Assembly (NCBI GenBank): GCA_016617855.1
Contig: JAECUM010004320.1
Span: 24,730-88,729 of the forward strand
Reading direction: 5' to 3'
DNA from: Megalonaias nervosa
Lineage: Eukaryota; Mollusca; Bivalvia; Unionida; Unionidae
Length of the DNA stretch: 64,000 nucleotides
Part shown: positions 23,751 to 35,848 of the stretch, in pieces
How the letters are laid out: every line of letters starts with the position of its first letter
Numbering within the stretch: the stretch's first letter is position 1
Notes under the pieces: model-generated
The model's database searches: none
Seen by the model: the letters and a program-made list of their open reading frames with translations, nothing else
What the model was told of the DNA's origin: nothing
Position numbers and translations under genes: made by a program

Positions 23751-24496
23751 TATTGGCCATAAAATGAATTACAGCTCAAAAGGTAACACCACAGGCCAGA
23801 TGTATGTATGTTTTTAAGTATAAACTTTTTGAGGCAATTATATTTCGCCGATTACGTGTGTGCCGCATAGTTTAGATGTTTTTTTTTTTTAAAAAATGAG
23901 TGTAATTTATATTCGACATGTGTACACTTAAGATGACAAATGTATAATTCTTCCATGGAACAGGATTCCTAAAGTTGAATCGAGTTAATAGTAAGTAGGA
24001 ATTTACTTTTGCATCAACACTGTTCTCAGATTAATGAAGGAAAATATCGTTCAGTCGCAAAACTGTATCTCTCGGTAAATAGCGCAGGTTGTAGAAGAGC
24101 GCAACGTGGTCCTGGCAGGCAAAATTCGCGATATTCTTAAGTTTCTGAGCCCGTAACTTCAGATTGGTGCAACACAGAAAAAGTCAATATTGCGTGATGA
24201 ATAGAATAATATCTCAGGAGTAAAACAAGTCATATATATGGTCGTGTGCTTTCAAAGATGGAAATAGCAGGAGATTGATTGTCAAGCGTGGAACGAAGCT
24301 TTTGGAAGTTACTTACCTTATCTCTTTTATTTTATGATTGATAGGGTCCTATGTCAGAATGCGTCATGGGGTAATCTGATGTGATTTTGTCACTCGGTAT
24401 GATTTTTCATTCATGTTATTGCTTTTGTTGAACATTAAGCTCGTGTCGAAAACCTTTGCAACAAATTTGGCCTAGTAGACAAAGCGGTAAATAAGT

Positions 24497-24500
<4 letters not shown>
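23751..24500. other. Non-coding stretch, nothing recognised
   Basis: Upstream of the capsid-like relic. No further element gene (integrase, ATPase or polymerase) is visible, and I see no terminal inverted repeat. Confidence 0.5.

Positions 24501-24558
<58 letters not shown>
24501..24558. repeat. (AT)n microsatellite
   Basis: Pure AT dinucleotide tract of about 58 bp; can self-pair. Confidence 0.97.
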
Positions 24559-24560
<2 letters not shown>

Positions 24561-25659
24561 AGCCTTCTTACCCCATCTTTTAACCTTCATAGACGCTCGA
24601 TGCGTTCCACCACTGAAGACATATCCCTATTTATAACATTCGTAAACTTTGGTTAACATTTCCGCTTTTTACTTAGAGACCACTCTGAGAATAAATTTCC
24701 TTCCTACGTGAAACTAAGAGAATCTGTGTTGGGGTTTACACCGAGACATGGAAATTCCAGTTAAGGAGTTACATTATTTGTCTCCCCACGAGGACTCTGC
24801 TTTGTTTTCCAATTAAATTAAAATAACCCCGCACGTTTGCAATTTAGTTAACAGGTTTAAGACACGGTATTATTCATCAGGTGTTATTATTGCTTCTGAA
24901 TCTATATGACGGTCATCAGGTCTTGTATTGTTTACAAAATAAATTCTGAGTAATTATCTAAGTATATTTTAGCTGTATATGCCTGTCTTAGAAAAAGGAA
25001 AACAAAATCAAGAATAAAAGTTATAAATGTCAGGTGTTTATTTTTGTTCAAAATACAGTCCTGCGCATTTATACGAATATGTTAATGAACCATTTGATAT
25101 TATTACTGTATTATCACAATTAATCGATGGGTATCATATAAAAATAACAATAAGTAATTAATATATTTTGTACGGATAACTTATAACTTCTACAAGTTCT
25201 AATTTGGAAAAAAATGTTCTATGGCAGGCAACAGTACTATATATTACAATACTGGGTACCGACTACCATTACAGTTCTAAGTGTGCAGTGGCGGATCAGA
25301 TTTCTAATACCTAATGTTCTTGGAATTTCAAATTTTTTTCGTGGAGATATGGCAAGTGTAGCTATTTCTAGTTCAATGAATGATACCTTACATGGAAATC
25401 TTCTTATGGAATAGCGTGTAGACTGATGAATGAACCACCCTGATTGATAAGTGGAGACATTTTCATTTGTTTACAAGTTTTGATTCAACTGGTGCCGTTC
25501 GGGGGTGTCTGACAAAGTTTGGAGAAGGCAGGTCTGATATAACACATTTCTAGTTGTTGCGGTCTTTGCGGTAGCTCTTGAGAGATTTGGATTTTTCGTT
25601 TTTTGTAGTCAGTGATGTGTATATTCTGTGTGCCTGGAACAGTGTTTTCTGTCATAGTT
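24559..25659. other. Non-coding stretch, nothing recognised
   Basis: AT-rich, with a chance frame at 25214-25414. Confidence 0.45.
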
Positions 25660-25872
25660 CGTTACACACAGCAGCCCGAATTTTCTCCTATCTGTAGCTC
25701 AGTAAATTTTCAGGTCAGCGTCATTAAATGTAGCTAACAGTATCTGATTCGTTTCACACGAAGTATTTAAAACTGATTAGGTACTTTAAACAACATTTAA
25801 TAGCGCTGACCTGAAAATTTATTTAGTTAGACCTGCAGATAGGATAAAATTCACCATACTGTGTGGAACGAC
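25660..25872. mobile_element. Foldback element with arms of about 80 bp
   Basis: The left arm (about 25660-25738: GTTACACACAG, GAATTTTCTCCTATCTG, AAATTTTCAGGTCAGCG, ATTAAATGT) is the near reverse complement of the right arm (about 25795-25872: ACATTTAAT, CGCTGACCTGAAAATTT, CAGATAGGATAAAATTC, CTGTGTGGAAC). The loop of about 55 bases holds AGTATCTGATTC and AGTATTTAAAACTGATT. Arms differ by small indels, so this is not a recent copy. No coding content. A non-autonomous DNA element is the most likely identity. Confidence 0.82.
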
Positions 25873-26701
25873 CTACCGTTTCTAGCATTATTCCAAACCG
25901 TCAACTTCGTGTGAGTGTGTGTGTCTGTCTCTCTCAACATGTTTATTATGGTGTGTTCTCGGTTGCGAGACCTTATGTTGCTACATGGGTTTATTATTAC
26001 ATATCTATAGTTCCTGTTTGATTTTAGAACAACTCCGTCTGAAACCTGACTGAGACAACCAAGCTGTGATAAGAAAAGTAAGGTAAACAAAACAGCTAGA
26101 TTTCTCCGTGTGAGAAATTCAGCATCTTGCATTCATTTCAACTTTATATTAAATATACCTGAATTACTGTAAGCTACGATAAAATCCACAAAATCCCGCC
26201 CTGCCTTAAACTACCACAACTTTTAGTACTAGATAACTATGCCTGTATTTGTCACGAATAAATTGCGGGTGATTTTGTTTGCATGATTTTCGTCATCGGC
26301 TGTGTCATATACGTGTAAAGTGCGTGCCTAGCTTAGCGTGTGTACCGTGTTTATGAGTGTAGCTGTATTAGGTATGTACAGTTGTATGGTATATGTACAG
26401 TTGTATGGTATATTCGTGTTCTATTAGAGAATGTTATTGTATTGTTTTCAATTATGCGTACTGTACATATTCATCAGTCTTGATACGTTAATACGTTGAG
26501 GCTTACATGGCCAATCGTTTAGCCACTACATACGTGCTGTAAATAAATCTAGGTTGGAGCCAGAGTTTCTCCATTAGTCGCCAAACTTTGCTGAAAGCTA
26601 CTGTCATCTTCGATTATCAGAATCAGAAACAGTGACACTATATAACCTTCCGTTCTAGGCCTGGATCCTAGTCGTTATATTTGTGTTGACAAGTACCGTA
26701 T
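25873..26701. other. Non-coding stretch, nothing recognised
   Basis: Holds a short direct duplication GTACAGTTGTATGGTATAT at about 26376-26414. Otherwise unrecognised. Confidence 0.45.
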
Positions 26702-26960
26702 TCATACGCTTATAAGTCTAATCCTACTGCAAACTGCAGGGACCCAATCTGTCATCGTATAATACGATCTGGGTTTATGCAGTTTGTAAGGACTAATGAT
26801 TAGAATAAACATCATAGATCATGATCTACCGGCGCATTATGCGACAGCATAGCTGGATCTATGGGTTGGGGGGGGGGTGTTGTTTGGGGTATGGTGGGGT
26901 GTTTTTGCTTTTTTGTTGTTTGTTTTTTATTTTTGCAGTTGGACCTGACTTAATAAGCCA
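26702..26960. mobile_element. Palindromic MITE, copy 2
   Basis: Left end CGCTTATAAGTCTAATCC then CTGCAAACTGCAG and CCCAATCTG; a first, decayed palindrome block CGTATAATACG; central GATTAGAATAAACATCATAG; then GATCTACCGGCGCATTATGCG; right end TTGCAGTTGGACCTGACTTA. Between the second palindrome block and the right end it carries an extra G- and T-rich stretch (26863-26930) that the other copies lack. The plus-strand frame at 26821-27033 is accidental. Confidence 0.8.
26863..26899 (+). other. Potential G-quadruplex
   Basis: Four G runs of at least three (GGG, a run of ten or more, GGGG, GGGG) within 37 bases on the plus strand, inside MITE copy 2. Confidence 0.6.
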
Positions 26961-28076
26961 GCAGATACGGTATTTGTTTTTTATTCTCCTATTTCTTCAG
27001 TTTTCTTTTCTGTTCAAACTAATAAAGTTTTGATTCAGTGTTAAATCATGCATTCATGGACGCTTCTATGTTGAGAGATGTAGTCCTGTGCATCATTTAG
27101 GCAACTTCGAAAATATGTCTACGACAACAAGGAAAACATCTGCAGATAACAGCACAAACCTCTAAATTTTCCATCGCTAGATGTTCTGTCGCCATCTGAC
27201 AGTATTATAGCCATTGGCGATCGCATGTGACAACATAGATAAATGAACACTGATATATGTATTCATTTAGGAGTGGGCTTGAGGGTGGGTAACATTTCGG
27301 ATAGTTCGATGGTTCGATTTGTCGGAATCACACTAAACAATCCAGCGTTATGTATATTTCCATTAACTATTCGACTACGTGATATCATAATTCAACGTCA
27401 TCTTGAATCTGTTTTGGGGTTCTAGTATTGAATATAAAAGCTTTAAAATTCCATCCTAGAAGATTTTTATACACTGCAAATAAAAATTTCAGATTAAATT
27501 ATTGGAAATAGGACTTACAGTGCAATGCTCATTCATAAATACGCCCTAGTGCTTTTATTTCCAACAAGTAAACAGGATTTGAAGATGACTGTAATTTCCA
27601 GATATATAATTCTTCAGTGGTCCGTTTGATATCAAACGTCCAGAAACATATACAGGTTTTTGAATCGAAACTGAGTGAGAATAGCACGAAATATAGGTGC
27701 TTGTGCAAGACATAGAAAAATCGATCGTCACGGCGGGAATGCTGATCTCTTGATATAATAAATGCAATATTGCTTTTCTCGACTGTATGTAATCAACTAT
27801 TAGCATTACTTCTCCTGGGAATTCCATTCTGATAATGAATGTCACAGGATATTTTTTACTACCAAGAGATTTATAAACTTCAACGCCTCCTTGAAGATTG
27901 CAGGAATGTTTATTCGACCTAGTTCCGAATTCATCTCAGATGCAGGTAATTCCCATGATATAAGATTAGAATTTGTATTGTTTATAAAACAAAAAATGGG
28001 ATAGATTTAAGAAGCTAAAACAAAGGGGCGTACATCAGTGCAATATTTAGCACTGAATCAATATTTTATAAGCTTG

Positions 28077-28077
<1 letters not shown>
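26961..28077. other. Non-coding stretch, nothing recognised
   Basis: Frames at 27243-27425 (plus) and 27555-27845 (minus) show no recognisable family features. Confidence 0.45.

Positions 28078-28131
<54 letters not shown>
28078..28131. repeat. (AC)n microsatellite
   Basis: Pure CA tract of about 54 bp. Confidence 0.97.
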
Positions 28132-28133
<2 letters not shown>

Positions 28134-28171
28134 TAAGAGAAAGACGGGAATTGAAAACAATACCGTCTCTG

Positions 28172-28373
28172 CTGCCTTACAAGTCGAATCCAACTGCAAA
28201 CGCCCCCCCCCCCAAAAAAAAACTTTGATTTGCTGTCGCATAATGCGCTGGTAGATTATGATCTATGCCGGTTGTACTAAAGATTAGTCCTTACAAACTA
28301 CATACACCCAGATCTTTCGGCGCATTATGCGACGGCCGATTTGGATCTCTACAGTTTGCAGTTGGATTTGACA
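28172..28373. mobile_element. Palindromic MITE, copy 3
   Basis: Left end CCTTACAAGTCGAATCCAAC then TGCAAAC; a run of C and A where the other copies have AGACCCAGATCT; then GTCGCATAATGCGCTGG, a centre ACTAAAGATTAGTCC, CCCAGATCTTTCGGCGCATT, and the right end GTTTGCAGTTGGATTTGAC. The centre reads as the reverse complement of the centre of copies 2 and 4 (AGTCC..TTAGT against ACTAATCA), so this copy is inserted in the opposite orientation. The part at 28306-28373 is the best conserved. Confidence 0.8.
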
Positions 28374-28555
28374 AAAATAGAAAATTGATCCCCTCTGCTC
28401 TTACACATGAAAGGATCATTTATGTTCAGTTTCGATACAATTTAGGCAAAACTGTACGGACTAATAGTGAACGAGTTCTCGACCTCTTCGTACAGCATGC
28501 AGTCACTACTCCCTTCCACTTTTAGCAATCTGAGCTGCGAATGATCGTTACGTTT

Positions 28556-28776
28556 ATTAAAATATATGTTTGTTTGGTTGGTTTTTGTATATTTGATACA
28601 GGATCATCCGTACATTTCTCTGTGATATTAAAATATATATGTTTGATCAGTTGGTTGTTGTATATTTGGTATAGGATCGTCTGTACTTTTCTCTTTGATA
28701 TTAAAATATATATGTTTGATCAGCTGGTTTTTGTATATTTTATACAGGATCATTTGTACTTTTCTCTATGATATTA
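28556..28776. repeat. 73-bp tandem repeat, 3 units
   Basis: Unit begins ATTAAAATATATATGTTTGA, continues TCAGTTGGTT..TATATTT, and ends GTACTTTTCTCTTTGAT. Three units, about 85-90% alike by eye. The plus-strand frame at 28541-28771 is produced by the repeat. Confidence 0.92.
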
Positions 28777-29513
28777 AGAAGTGAAATAAGAGAAATAAAA
28801 CCACTAACAGAATTATGACTTGTCAAGTTTAGCTCCTGTGTCACAAGATAGGTCTGATGATAATAATGTAAAAGAAAAATCAGCAACTGGTCATCTTAAT
28901 ATAGTCATTTCTGTCAAAAACTCCATACATTTCATTATATATGACATTGTCACTGTTTTCGTTGAATGAGCAATTTGATACTGTAATGCCTGTTATTTTT
29001 CTAAATTATTTAAAGAAGAACGAGATAACGGAATGAAAGACAGAGAGATAGACTATATCTTTAATAATAAATTGTTTATAATTTCTTTTGTTAACTAGAT
29101 TTTATCCTAAAAATTAAAATATGAAAGCAGAGGAGTGATGCGTTATAAATATTTATTTCATTATTGGTACGTGCTCCAGCCTCACAGTAAAACGCGTGTG
29201 ACAACTGCAACCAAGATGTTAAACTTCTCTATCTGGTTTGAAGATAAAATAATTTAACAAATTCTTAGCACTGCACATTCCGCAAAATATTTTTAGTACC
29301 TGATTTTAAAGAAGAAAGTAAGGAAGAAATAACGAAAGCTGGTGGGAACAGATTTCGGGATATAACAATTACATGAAATGATGTTATTTTCACAGTAGCA
29401 GATGTCAACTGGTGAACCAGTTAATTTGTATATTCCGATAAATTAGTGTTTCCAGATGATGATAGTTCTTGTGTGTGCGTGCGTGCTTGTGCATCTGTGT
29501 GTGCGTTCGTGTA

Positions 29514-29556
<43 letters not shown>

Positions 29557-30842
29557 GGGTGCAAATTTCTGTCGATCTATGAAGAACACATTAAGTTGGA
29601 CAGGTGAACGATTAATTAAATTTATGGGGACTGACGCGTGTTTAAATCGCCTTAACGCACTGATTGCAAATATCACTGTCATGGAAGCAGTGGTTCTTAA
29701 TTAAGCCTTCGTTTATTTAACTGAAAAGGATAGGGGTTGACTTCCGATCTGTATGGAGAACTGTCAGTTTGAATTTTTCCAGGAATCAGTATTTGTGTAA
29801 TCTAAGATTGTCAGACGGACTGCATTTTTAAAGCCTAGTCGGGGGGGGGGGATGGTATACATTTAATTCGGATTGGTTACACTGAATAAGGGGGCGTGAT
29901 TCCACATGAAAACTCTCGGCTTAAATGTGCCTATCGCAACACTCAGAACCAGTCGACACCATTTTCTGCAAGACAAAAGAAAGGTAGAGGACTCCGGGTC
30001 GAATTTAGAAGAAATTCACTCGTAATTAGGATCCAAGGGATCGGATGTCTGGAAAAATCTACGAACTCAATTCTAGCGGTAAATGTTTGAAGACACAAGG
30101 TATTTTGCGTCAGTCTCACGTAATTTCTTGATATCCATATGATGATTTGTTTGATTTATTTGCTTATATTTGCATGATTTATTTGGTTAGATTGGTAGAT
30201 CAATTTTCTTGATATGAATACAACTGTGCGAGTTCATCTATATGAATCCGTACAATGATATTCTTTATATAAGTTTAATGAATCGTTTGAACGTATAGTC
30301 TCGTTTGTTATAGGTAAATATGTATTTAGAATTTCATGCCTTACTTTAGTTGATATGAGTTACGAGAATCCGTGTAAATTCTCCGATTTAGATAATGTCA
30401 CATATGATAAAGACTTGAATGCATATTGACTAAAATTAACGTTGTTAAACCATGTGAAATTAATGTTGTTAAACCATGTAGTGAGGTTTCATATATGCTA
30501 GAGACTTGAATGTGTGTATTCGCCATTGATACCGTAGTTGAATCATGGAAGGAATTTCATTCATTCATTTGTGTAATTAAGTCGGGACCGGAACTGACGT
30601 CTCGGGGTGTTGTTACTGTAAGCCAGTTGGAATAGCCGTTAGGGAGTACATTAATCTTAGGAAACTAGGTTTGTTTATGGTCTGCCGTGTTTAGTTAGAC
30701 CAGATGGCCGTTGGTATCTGTTTGAATTCCGATAGAACTTATCTGACATTCACGAGAGGAGAAAGGAATGATCTCTTCCCAGTAGGGTACCTAACAGAAT
30801 ACTCAGGTTGCCACTTTGTTTACTTTTGCAAGGTGAGATAGC
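28777..30842. other. Non-coding stretch with a (GT)n tract
   Basis: Holds a GT microsatellite at about 29515-29554 preceded by degenerate GTGTGC/GTGCGT sequence from 29470. The overlapping frames there (minus 29443-29682, plus 29456-29704) come from it. Nothing else recognised; a plus frame at 29896-30090 has no known features. Confidence 0.5.
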
Positions 30843-30912
30843 TCCACGTGACGTACCACTGACGTATCCACGTGACGTATCCAAGGGGAGTATCCACGTG
30901 ACGTATCACGTA
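30843..30912. promoter_or_regulatory. Cluster of CACGTGACGT composite motifs
   Basis: CCACGTGACGTA occurs three times (about 30844, 30868, 30894) with a further ACTGACGTA between the first two and TATCACGTAC after the last. Each combines a palindromic E-box (CACGTG) with a TGACGT CRE/bZIP-type half-site. Such sites are bound by bHLH-ZIP and bZIP factors in animals. Whether this is a promoter, an LTR enhancer or merely a short tandem repeat cannot be told from sequence alone. A short coding-like block begins about 130 bases downstream. Confidence 0.4.
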
Positions 30913-31037
30913 CTTACAAAACCAAAGTGACCATACAAAGTTGGAGGCCGAAAGAGGCGGGACACCTGAGAATTTGGAAAAAGGGAAAAGTGGAAAGGAC
31001 CCAGACTTACAGGCACAAGGAAGTCAAAAGAACAGTC

Positions 31038-31130
31038 GCAGCGAATTTGGACTGAACCAGAACCATCAGGTTATGAATCTGTACAAGGCAGTGATTTCGA
31101 ACTTTTCACTCAGTTCGATGATGAATTAAT
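31038..31130 (+). other. Short coding-like block of unknown identity
   Basis: One plus-strand frame reads RIWTEPEPSGYESVQGSDFE then LFTQFDDE, running open to about 31160. Its acidic composition looks more protein-like than the surroundings. It could be a terminal exon or the end of a retroelement polyprotein. I do not recognise it and it may be chance. Confidence 0.2.
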
Positions 31131-31140
31131 TCTATCGCTT

Positions 31141-31559
31141 AACAGATCGGCTATTTGTATAAGCATATTTATATTTAAAATTCGTTGAATAATTTAAATA
31201 AAAAAGTGTATCTTTCTAATATAATGCATTATCACAATTGTTTATGAATTTTATTGCTTAGGAATTGTTGATTAAATTTTATGGTTTGTACATGTATGGG
31301 GGCTCATGTCATTCTGTTTTATATATCTGCTCAGATCTTTATCTATTCCATCTATAAGTTTCACACTTTATATTGATATTTACTCGTTCCGGGCAAATTA
31401 CACCGTCGGCGATCACCCTCTAGATAACGATAACCAAAACCATACAACCCACCCCACCAAAGCTGGGGGAGTTTGCAACAGTGTGTGCCTTTTCTCCGTG
31501 ATGGGTCGTCAGTCGTGTGTTCACATTTGTTGCATACAACTTTTTCTTAAAAACTGCTG
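31141..31559. other. Non-coding stretch, nothing recognised
   Basis: A frame at 31306-31560 is not recognised. No repeat is visible. Confidence 0.4.
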
Positions 31560-32560
31560 ACCAATTTGCATGCGATTTTAAAGGTAGCATTCTGGCATTT
31601 TGTCCTTTTAAATTTGATGAATGGAAGACGTTGTGCCATCCAAATTGGGGGCCATTAAAATATTAGAAACGTTTATAAACAAACACTCAACAGAATATGA
31701 CCAACTGTCACAGAAAATATTCCTGCAGACGTATTGCTAATTTTGTTTTATAAATGATGCCAAAATGACGCCAAATAAGGCCGTCGTTACCACAAATAGA
31801 AAAACCTTTAACAGATTATAAACTGTGCAACAAAGTTTAGCTAAATTCAGCAGAAGACATCGTGGCACAGCTGGCTTTCAATCTGTGCAACCGATACCGA
31901 TCCTCTATTGCGCACGATAGCCGTTATTAAAAATACAATCAAATACAGTGCATTAGAAATCTTCTTTAAAAATCGCTCAACAGAAGGGAGAGGATAATGG
32001 CACTGAAGTCTTAAAATTATACACATGATGCAGTTCCGCCACCAAATTTGGCCGTTGTTGCTAAAATATAAATGCATTTTCCTAACGACTTCTCAAAAAT
32101 CGTTTGGCAGAATCTCACCAAATTTTTACAAAACAAATCAGTTTGGAATGAAGAGTTCTCAAATCCCACAAATAATTCCAATCTGTTATCAGCTATGGCT
32201 ATTGTTACTATTAACAGAGAAACCTTGAAATAACTCTTCGACTGTCCAGAAGAATTCGACAAAATTTGACAGAACACAACTTCTGGCATAAAAATGTTCA
32301 GGAATAGGCAATGACGTCAATCCGATAACAATTATGGCCTCAACTGCCATAAGTAGAAGAAAGGTTTAAACGTCATTCTCATGGAAACTTCAAGGCAGAA
32401 TTTGACGATATTTGTCAACAAGTATTAAAACGTCTAGGGCTTTCAAATGGTTACAAATCACAGATCCTGTAAGCGACATTTTTTGAACAAGCATGAAACA
32501 ATTTTTCACTAAATTTACAAAAAAAACACCCTGAAATGAAGGCTTTTAATCTTATAGAAA
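31560..32560. repeat. Highly degenerate tandem repeat, period near 180 bp
   Basis: Recurring motifs appear in the same order several times: AAATTTGGCCGTTGTTGC or GGCCGTCGTTACCA, then AAATAGAAAAACCTTTAA-like, then CTCAACAGAA or TTGGCAGAATCTCACCAAAT, then an ATTTGACAGAA-like stretch. At least four rounds can be traced (about 31660-31830, 31840-31990, 32025-32230, 32240-32400). Identity is low, so this is an old array. The motif style resembles repeats common in mollusc introns. The overlapping frames at 31847-32289 are shadows of it. Confidence 0.45.
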
Positions 32561-33259
32561 TTCTGCAAATTGTTTTCAGTTATGGATGTTGTCATGTAAT
32601 TAACAGCATTGGGAAACATTGACAAAGAAATTATCCGAATGACCTAGATTTCATGGCGATCGTCTCTTGAATTTAGCCATTAGGGTAATTGTGAAGCTTG
32701 TAAGCGATCTCAGACCCACTTGGGTCTTTTGAGTTTGATCTTTTACTAGTCTTGGATAAATGAAAAAGAAACGTTTATTGTTAACCTCCTGGAGAAAAGA
32801 AAACAATCTAAAGACATTCATCTCTCGAGCTTAATTTTCAGAATCGATCAGAGTAACTGCTGATCCCCCAGGCTCCATTAACCGAAGAAATAATTGTTTT
32901 GTAATAAATCTGCATTCCTGCATCGAAAATATCTATTTAAATATCTCTTGGCGTCTTTTTCGAGATCTTCTCATTAAACTTTCATTAGATCGTTGGCTGG
33001 CGACATAGGGTAAATACATTCATCAGGTTTTCGGAGAAACACGATCATCCTTATTTGACATGGTTTCAATACTGAAAATAATGAAAAATTAAGATTCACT
33101 ACAAACGCTGGTACTTTACTTGAGATTGGTAATAAAAATAACTTTTAGACTAACATTTCCGTGAAGCATTGTTGAATATCATAGTGAATAGATATCTTAG
33201 TTCAACAATAGTAATTTCCAAATGTAAGATGTTGACCCGGAAATGCATGTCTGTCTGTC
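32561..33259. other. Non-coding stretch, nothing recognised
   Basis: AT-rich, without repeat or coding signal. Confidence 0.4.
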
Positions 33260-33341
33260 TATATGTACGTATGTATGTCTGTATGTATGTATGTATGTAT
33301 GTATGTATGTATGTATGTATGTATGTATGTATGTATGTATT
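33260..33341. repeat. (TATG)n microsatellite
   Basis: About 80 bp of GTAT tetranucleotide, impure at its left end (GTACGTATGTATGTCTG). It yields the MYVC / YIHT repeat frames on the two strands. Confidence 0.97.
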
Positions 33342-33483
33342 TCTTCAAATGAATGTCCATAGAAAATGCAAAGCCACTTGTAACAAATGTAGCCTAAATA
33401 AGTTCGATAGGAATAATACCAATAGCTGCAGCCTATCAAGTAGACTGCAGTAAAATAGCAGATCTACGGTTATTAGGATCAGG

Positions 33484-33484
<1 letters not shown>

Positions 33485-33526
<42 letters not shown>
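33485..33526. repeat. (AC)n microsatellite
   Basis: Pure AC tract of about 42 bp. Confidence 0.97.
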
Positions 33527-33529
<3 letters not shown>

Positions 33530-34395
33530 AGTGAATGTTGTGTTAAAGTTGTTCTGAGACCCAAATTGAATCCAATTAGCACTGTTAACAGCATGTCCAT
33601 ACCTTAGCTGTGTTCATGTAAGTAATGAACATAAATCTACAAATCAGTCAGATCTGTTGGGAATAACTGATCCAATTATCCATCTGATACCAAATTAAAG
33701 TATGTGTACATATAATATTTTAGTAAAATATTTATGTGCATCTTTATTTACCCGAGTCTATTTAGTCCAGATAAAGAGACAAACAAGTTTATGAGACTCT
33801 AACAACATTCGTCTGAAGTTTTAAATGGCTCAGGGATGATTTCGCTGTTCGGTTTGTTTGCTCAAGTTAATTTCCAAGGATATGAAAATTTGACAGTTTC
33901 AACTCTCTATGTACCATTTCAAAATACATTTTTACAACCTCATTTCATATATAAACGCTATATAAAATGTACATTCAACGAGATGAGAACACTTCGAGAT
34001 CAAAATACTTAATCATCAATTCACTTCACTAGCAACGTAAACAAAACCCTCCACGACACGAAGCTTTGAATTCATTCGTTGATCAACCAAGCTGGAAATT
34101 CACACAGATTTTTTGATAGGTTCAACAACTATCCCTGGAGCAACACATGCTGTCAGTTTTCTGACACTACCACGGTGCGGCACATCCTTTGCAATAGTAT
34201 TATCTGGGTGCCGACTTTTGGCTTTTCCTGTTTCCTTGAGATTATTTCCTACTTATAAACATATTTTGGGGTTTTGCCTCTTTCGTAAATAATGATAGCG
34301 TTGTACACTTTATTTATTCTTCGTTGCTTCTTAGAAATTATAACAGCTGCAGACGTGTGTGCCTGTTTGCCTTTTGCAAACGAAAGCTTTATTAA
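33527..34395. other. Non-coding stretch, nothing recognised
   Basis: Spacer up to the target duplication of the first solo LTR. Confidence 0.4.
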
Positions 34396-34399
34396 GTAC

Positions 34400-35349
34400 T
34401 GTTACGAATATGTAATTAAATTGCTTGTCTGTTATTTGTAAATTCATTTTTATTTTATTATTGTTTCATTATATTTTATTGTAATAATAATTTTCATTGG
34501 AACATGAATCTCTTTTTGGAAAATTCACTTGACCTAATTAGAACGTAACGGTTGCTTTATCACTATTTTTAGTTCACCTTGGTTGAGACGTTTGTAAACA
34601 TTGAATGAAAACGATTGGCTATTACCAAGATCATGTTCGGCCCACGTGTTAGCTGAGTTGTAAACAGCCTTTCTTTATTAATTTATTTCCAGTGTGGGAA
34701 TCTGATTCTTAGATAGGGCTATTCATGCCTACGTGATAATTGGCATTTATTTTACTGTTCTGTTCAAATTAGTGATCACGTAGCCCCGTCACGTGAGCCA
34801 CCATGTGATCTGAAATCGTGGGTTAAAACAGACGCTCTCTAGTAGATTTATCAATCGTATCATACACCTTTAAGGGCTCGAGGTGTTGTTTTTTTTATTG
34901 TTGATACCAGTTTGTTCTGAAGTTCATCTATTTTTGGGGGATTTAATAATTCATATTCTCTGGAAAACAAAACACGTGCTTTTCTTTATAAAAATTCTGG
35001 GACAAAGACATTTAGTGGAAATTTATTCTGGAATTCTAAACGGGAACATTATAAATTGTGTTTCAACGAGGAACTGTTGCCATCAGTACAACGACCTCAT
35101 CTGACGTCATCGCCTTCCATACTGGAACTTCATAGAGATTCGAACCTGGATTCAATTAGAACTATTTAGTGATAGGACTTATATTTTTTCAATTCGAGGA
35201 TTAATTTTTGAATTATATTCACAAACCGTAAGTCCTATTTCATAGCGTTATCTTGTTTTCTAGGGAAATAAATTATTTTGTTAAAATTTACATGGCTTGT
35301 TGACTTCACTCTTTTCTTTTGTTACTTTTGTACGAGCCTACACGTAACA
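34400..35349 (+). mobile_element. Solo LTR, copy A (950 bp)
   Basis: Starts TGTTACGAATATG and ends GCCTACACGTAACA, so it has the TG...CA ends of an LTR within a 7-bp inverted TGTTACG/CGTAACA. It is flanked by a 4-bp direct repeat GTAC (34396-34399 and 35350-35353). A second copy of the family lies at 37983-38891 in the other orientation with different flanks, so each is an independent insertion. An AATAAA at about 35267 near the right end fits a polyadenylation signal and sets the orientation as plus. No internal gag-pol is present: the body was lost by recombination between LTRs. A 4-bp duplication is usual for some Ty3/Gypsy groups, but the family cannot be named. The plus-strand frame at 34883-35104 is inside the LTR and not a gene. 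Confidence 0.85.
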
Positions 35350-35486
35350 GTACGAACACTCCCAAGATAGAAGAATCTATATACACTGAAAAGTATATCA
35401 TATACCTTGGTTTCAGATACTTTTAAACAAATCGAAAGATTGACTCCGAACAAACATGGATGGATAGTTAGTCAATGTACGATCCT

Positions 35487-35660
35487 TAATTTGTACAGCT
35501 ATAATATTGTTGCCTGACCACCCGACACCTTAATTTATACAGCTATGGTGTTTTTGCCTGACCACCCGACGCCTTAATTTGTACAGCAATAGTATTGTTG
35601 CCGGACCACCCGACCCCTTAATTTGTACAGCTATAGTAGTGTTGCCTGACCACCCTAAGA
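35487..35660. repeat. 44-bp tandem repeat, 4 units
   Basis: Unit CCTTAATTTGTACAGCTATA then GTATTGTTGCCTGACCACCC then GAC plus one base. Four units with a few substitutions. The minus-strand frame at 35530-35739 is generated by it. A further short duplication (CATC.TCACGGAATT..TGTGTACTT) follows at about 35784-35848. Confidence 0.93.
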
Positions 35661-35848
35661 TCTCAACAGTTTGATCCCCCTTACCAATTAGCACAAAGAA
35701 TAATGTTTTTAAACAATGCACAATGCTTTGCCGTTTCATTGATCAATTTATAATGTCTAATCTGATTGTCGCCTGATGGCCTATCATCCTCACGGAATTA
35801 TGTGTACTTAAGCACTTATCATCGTCACGGAATTTATGTGTACTTCAT

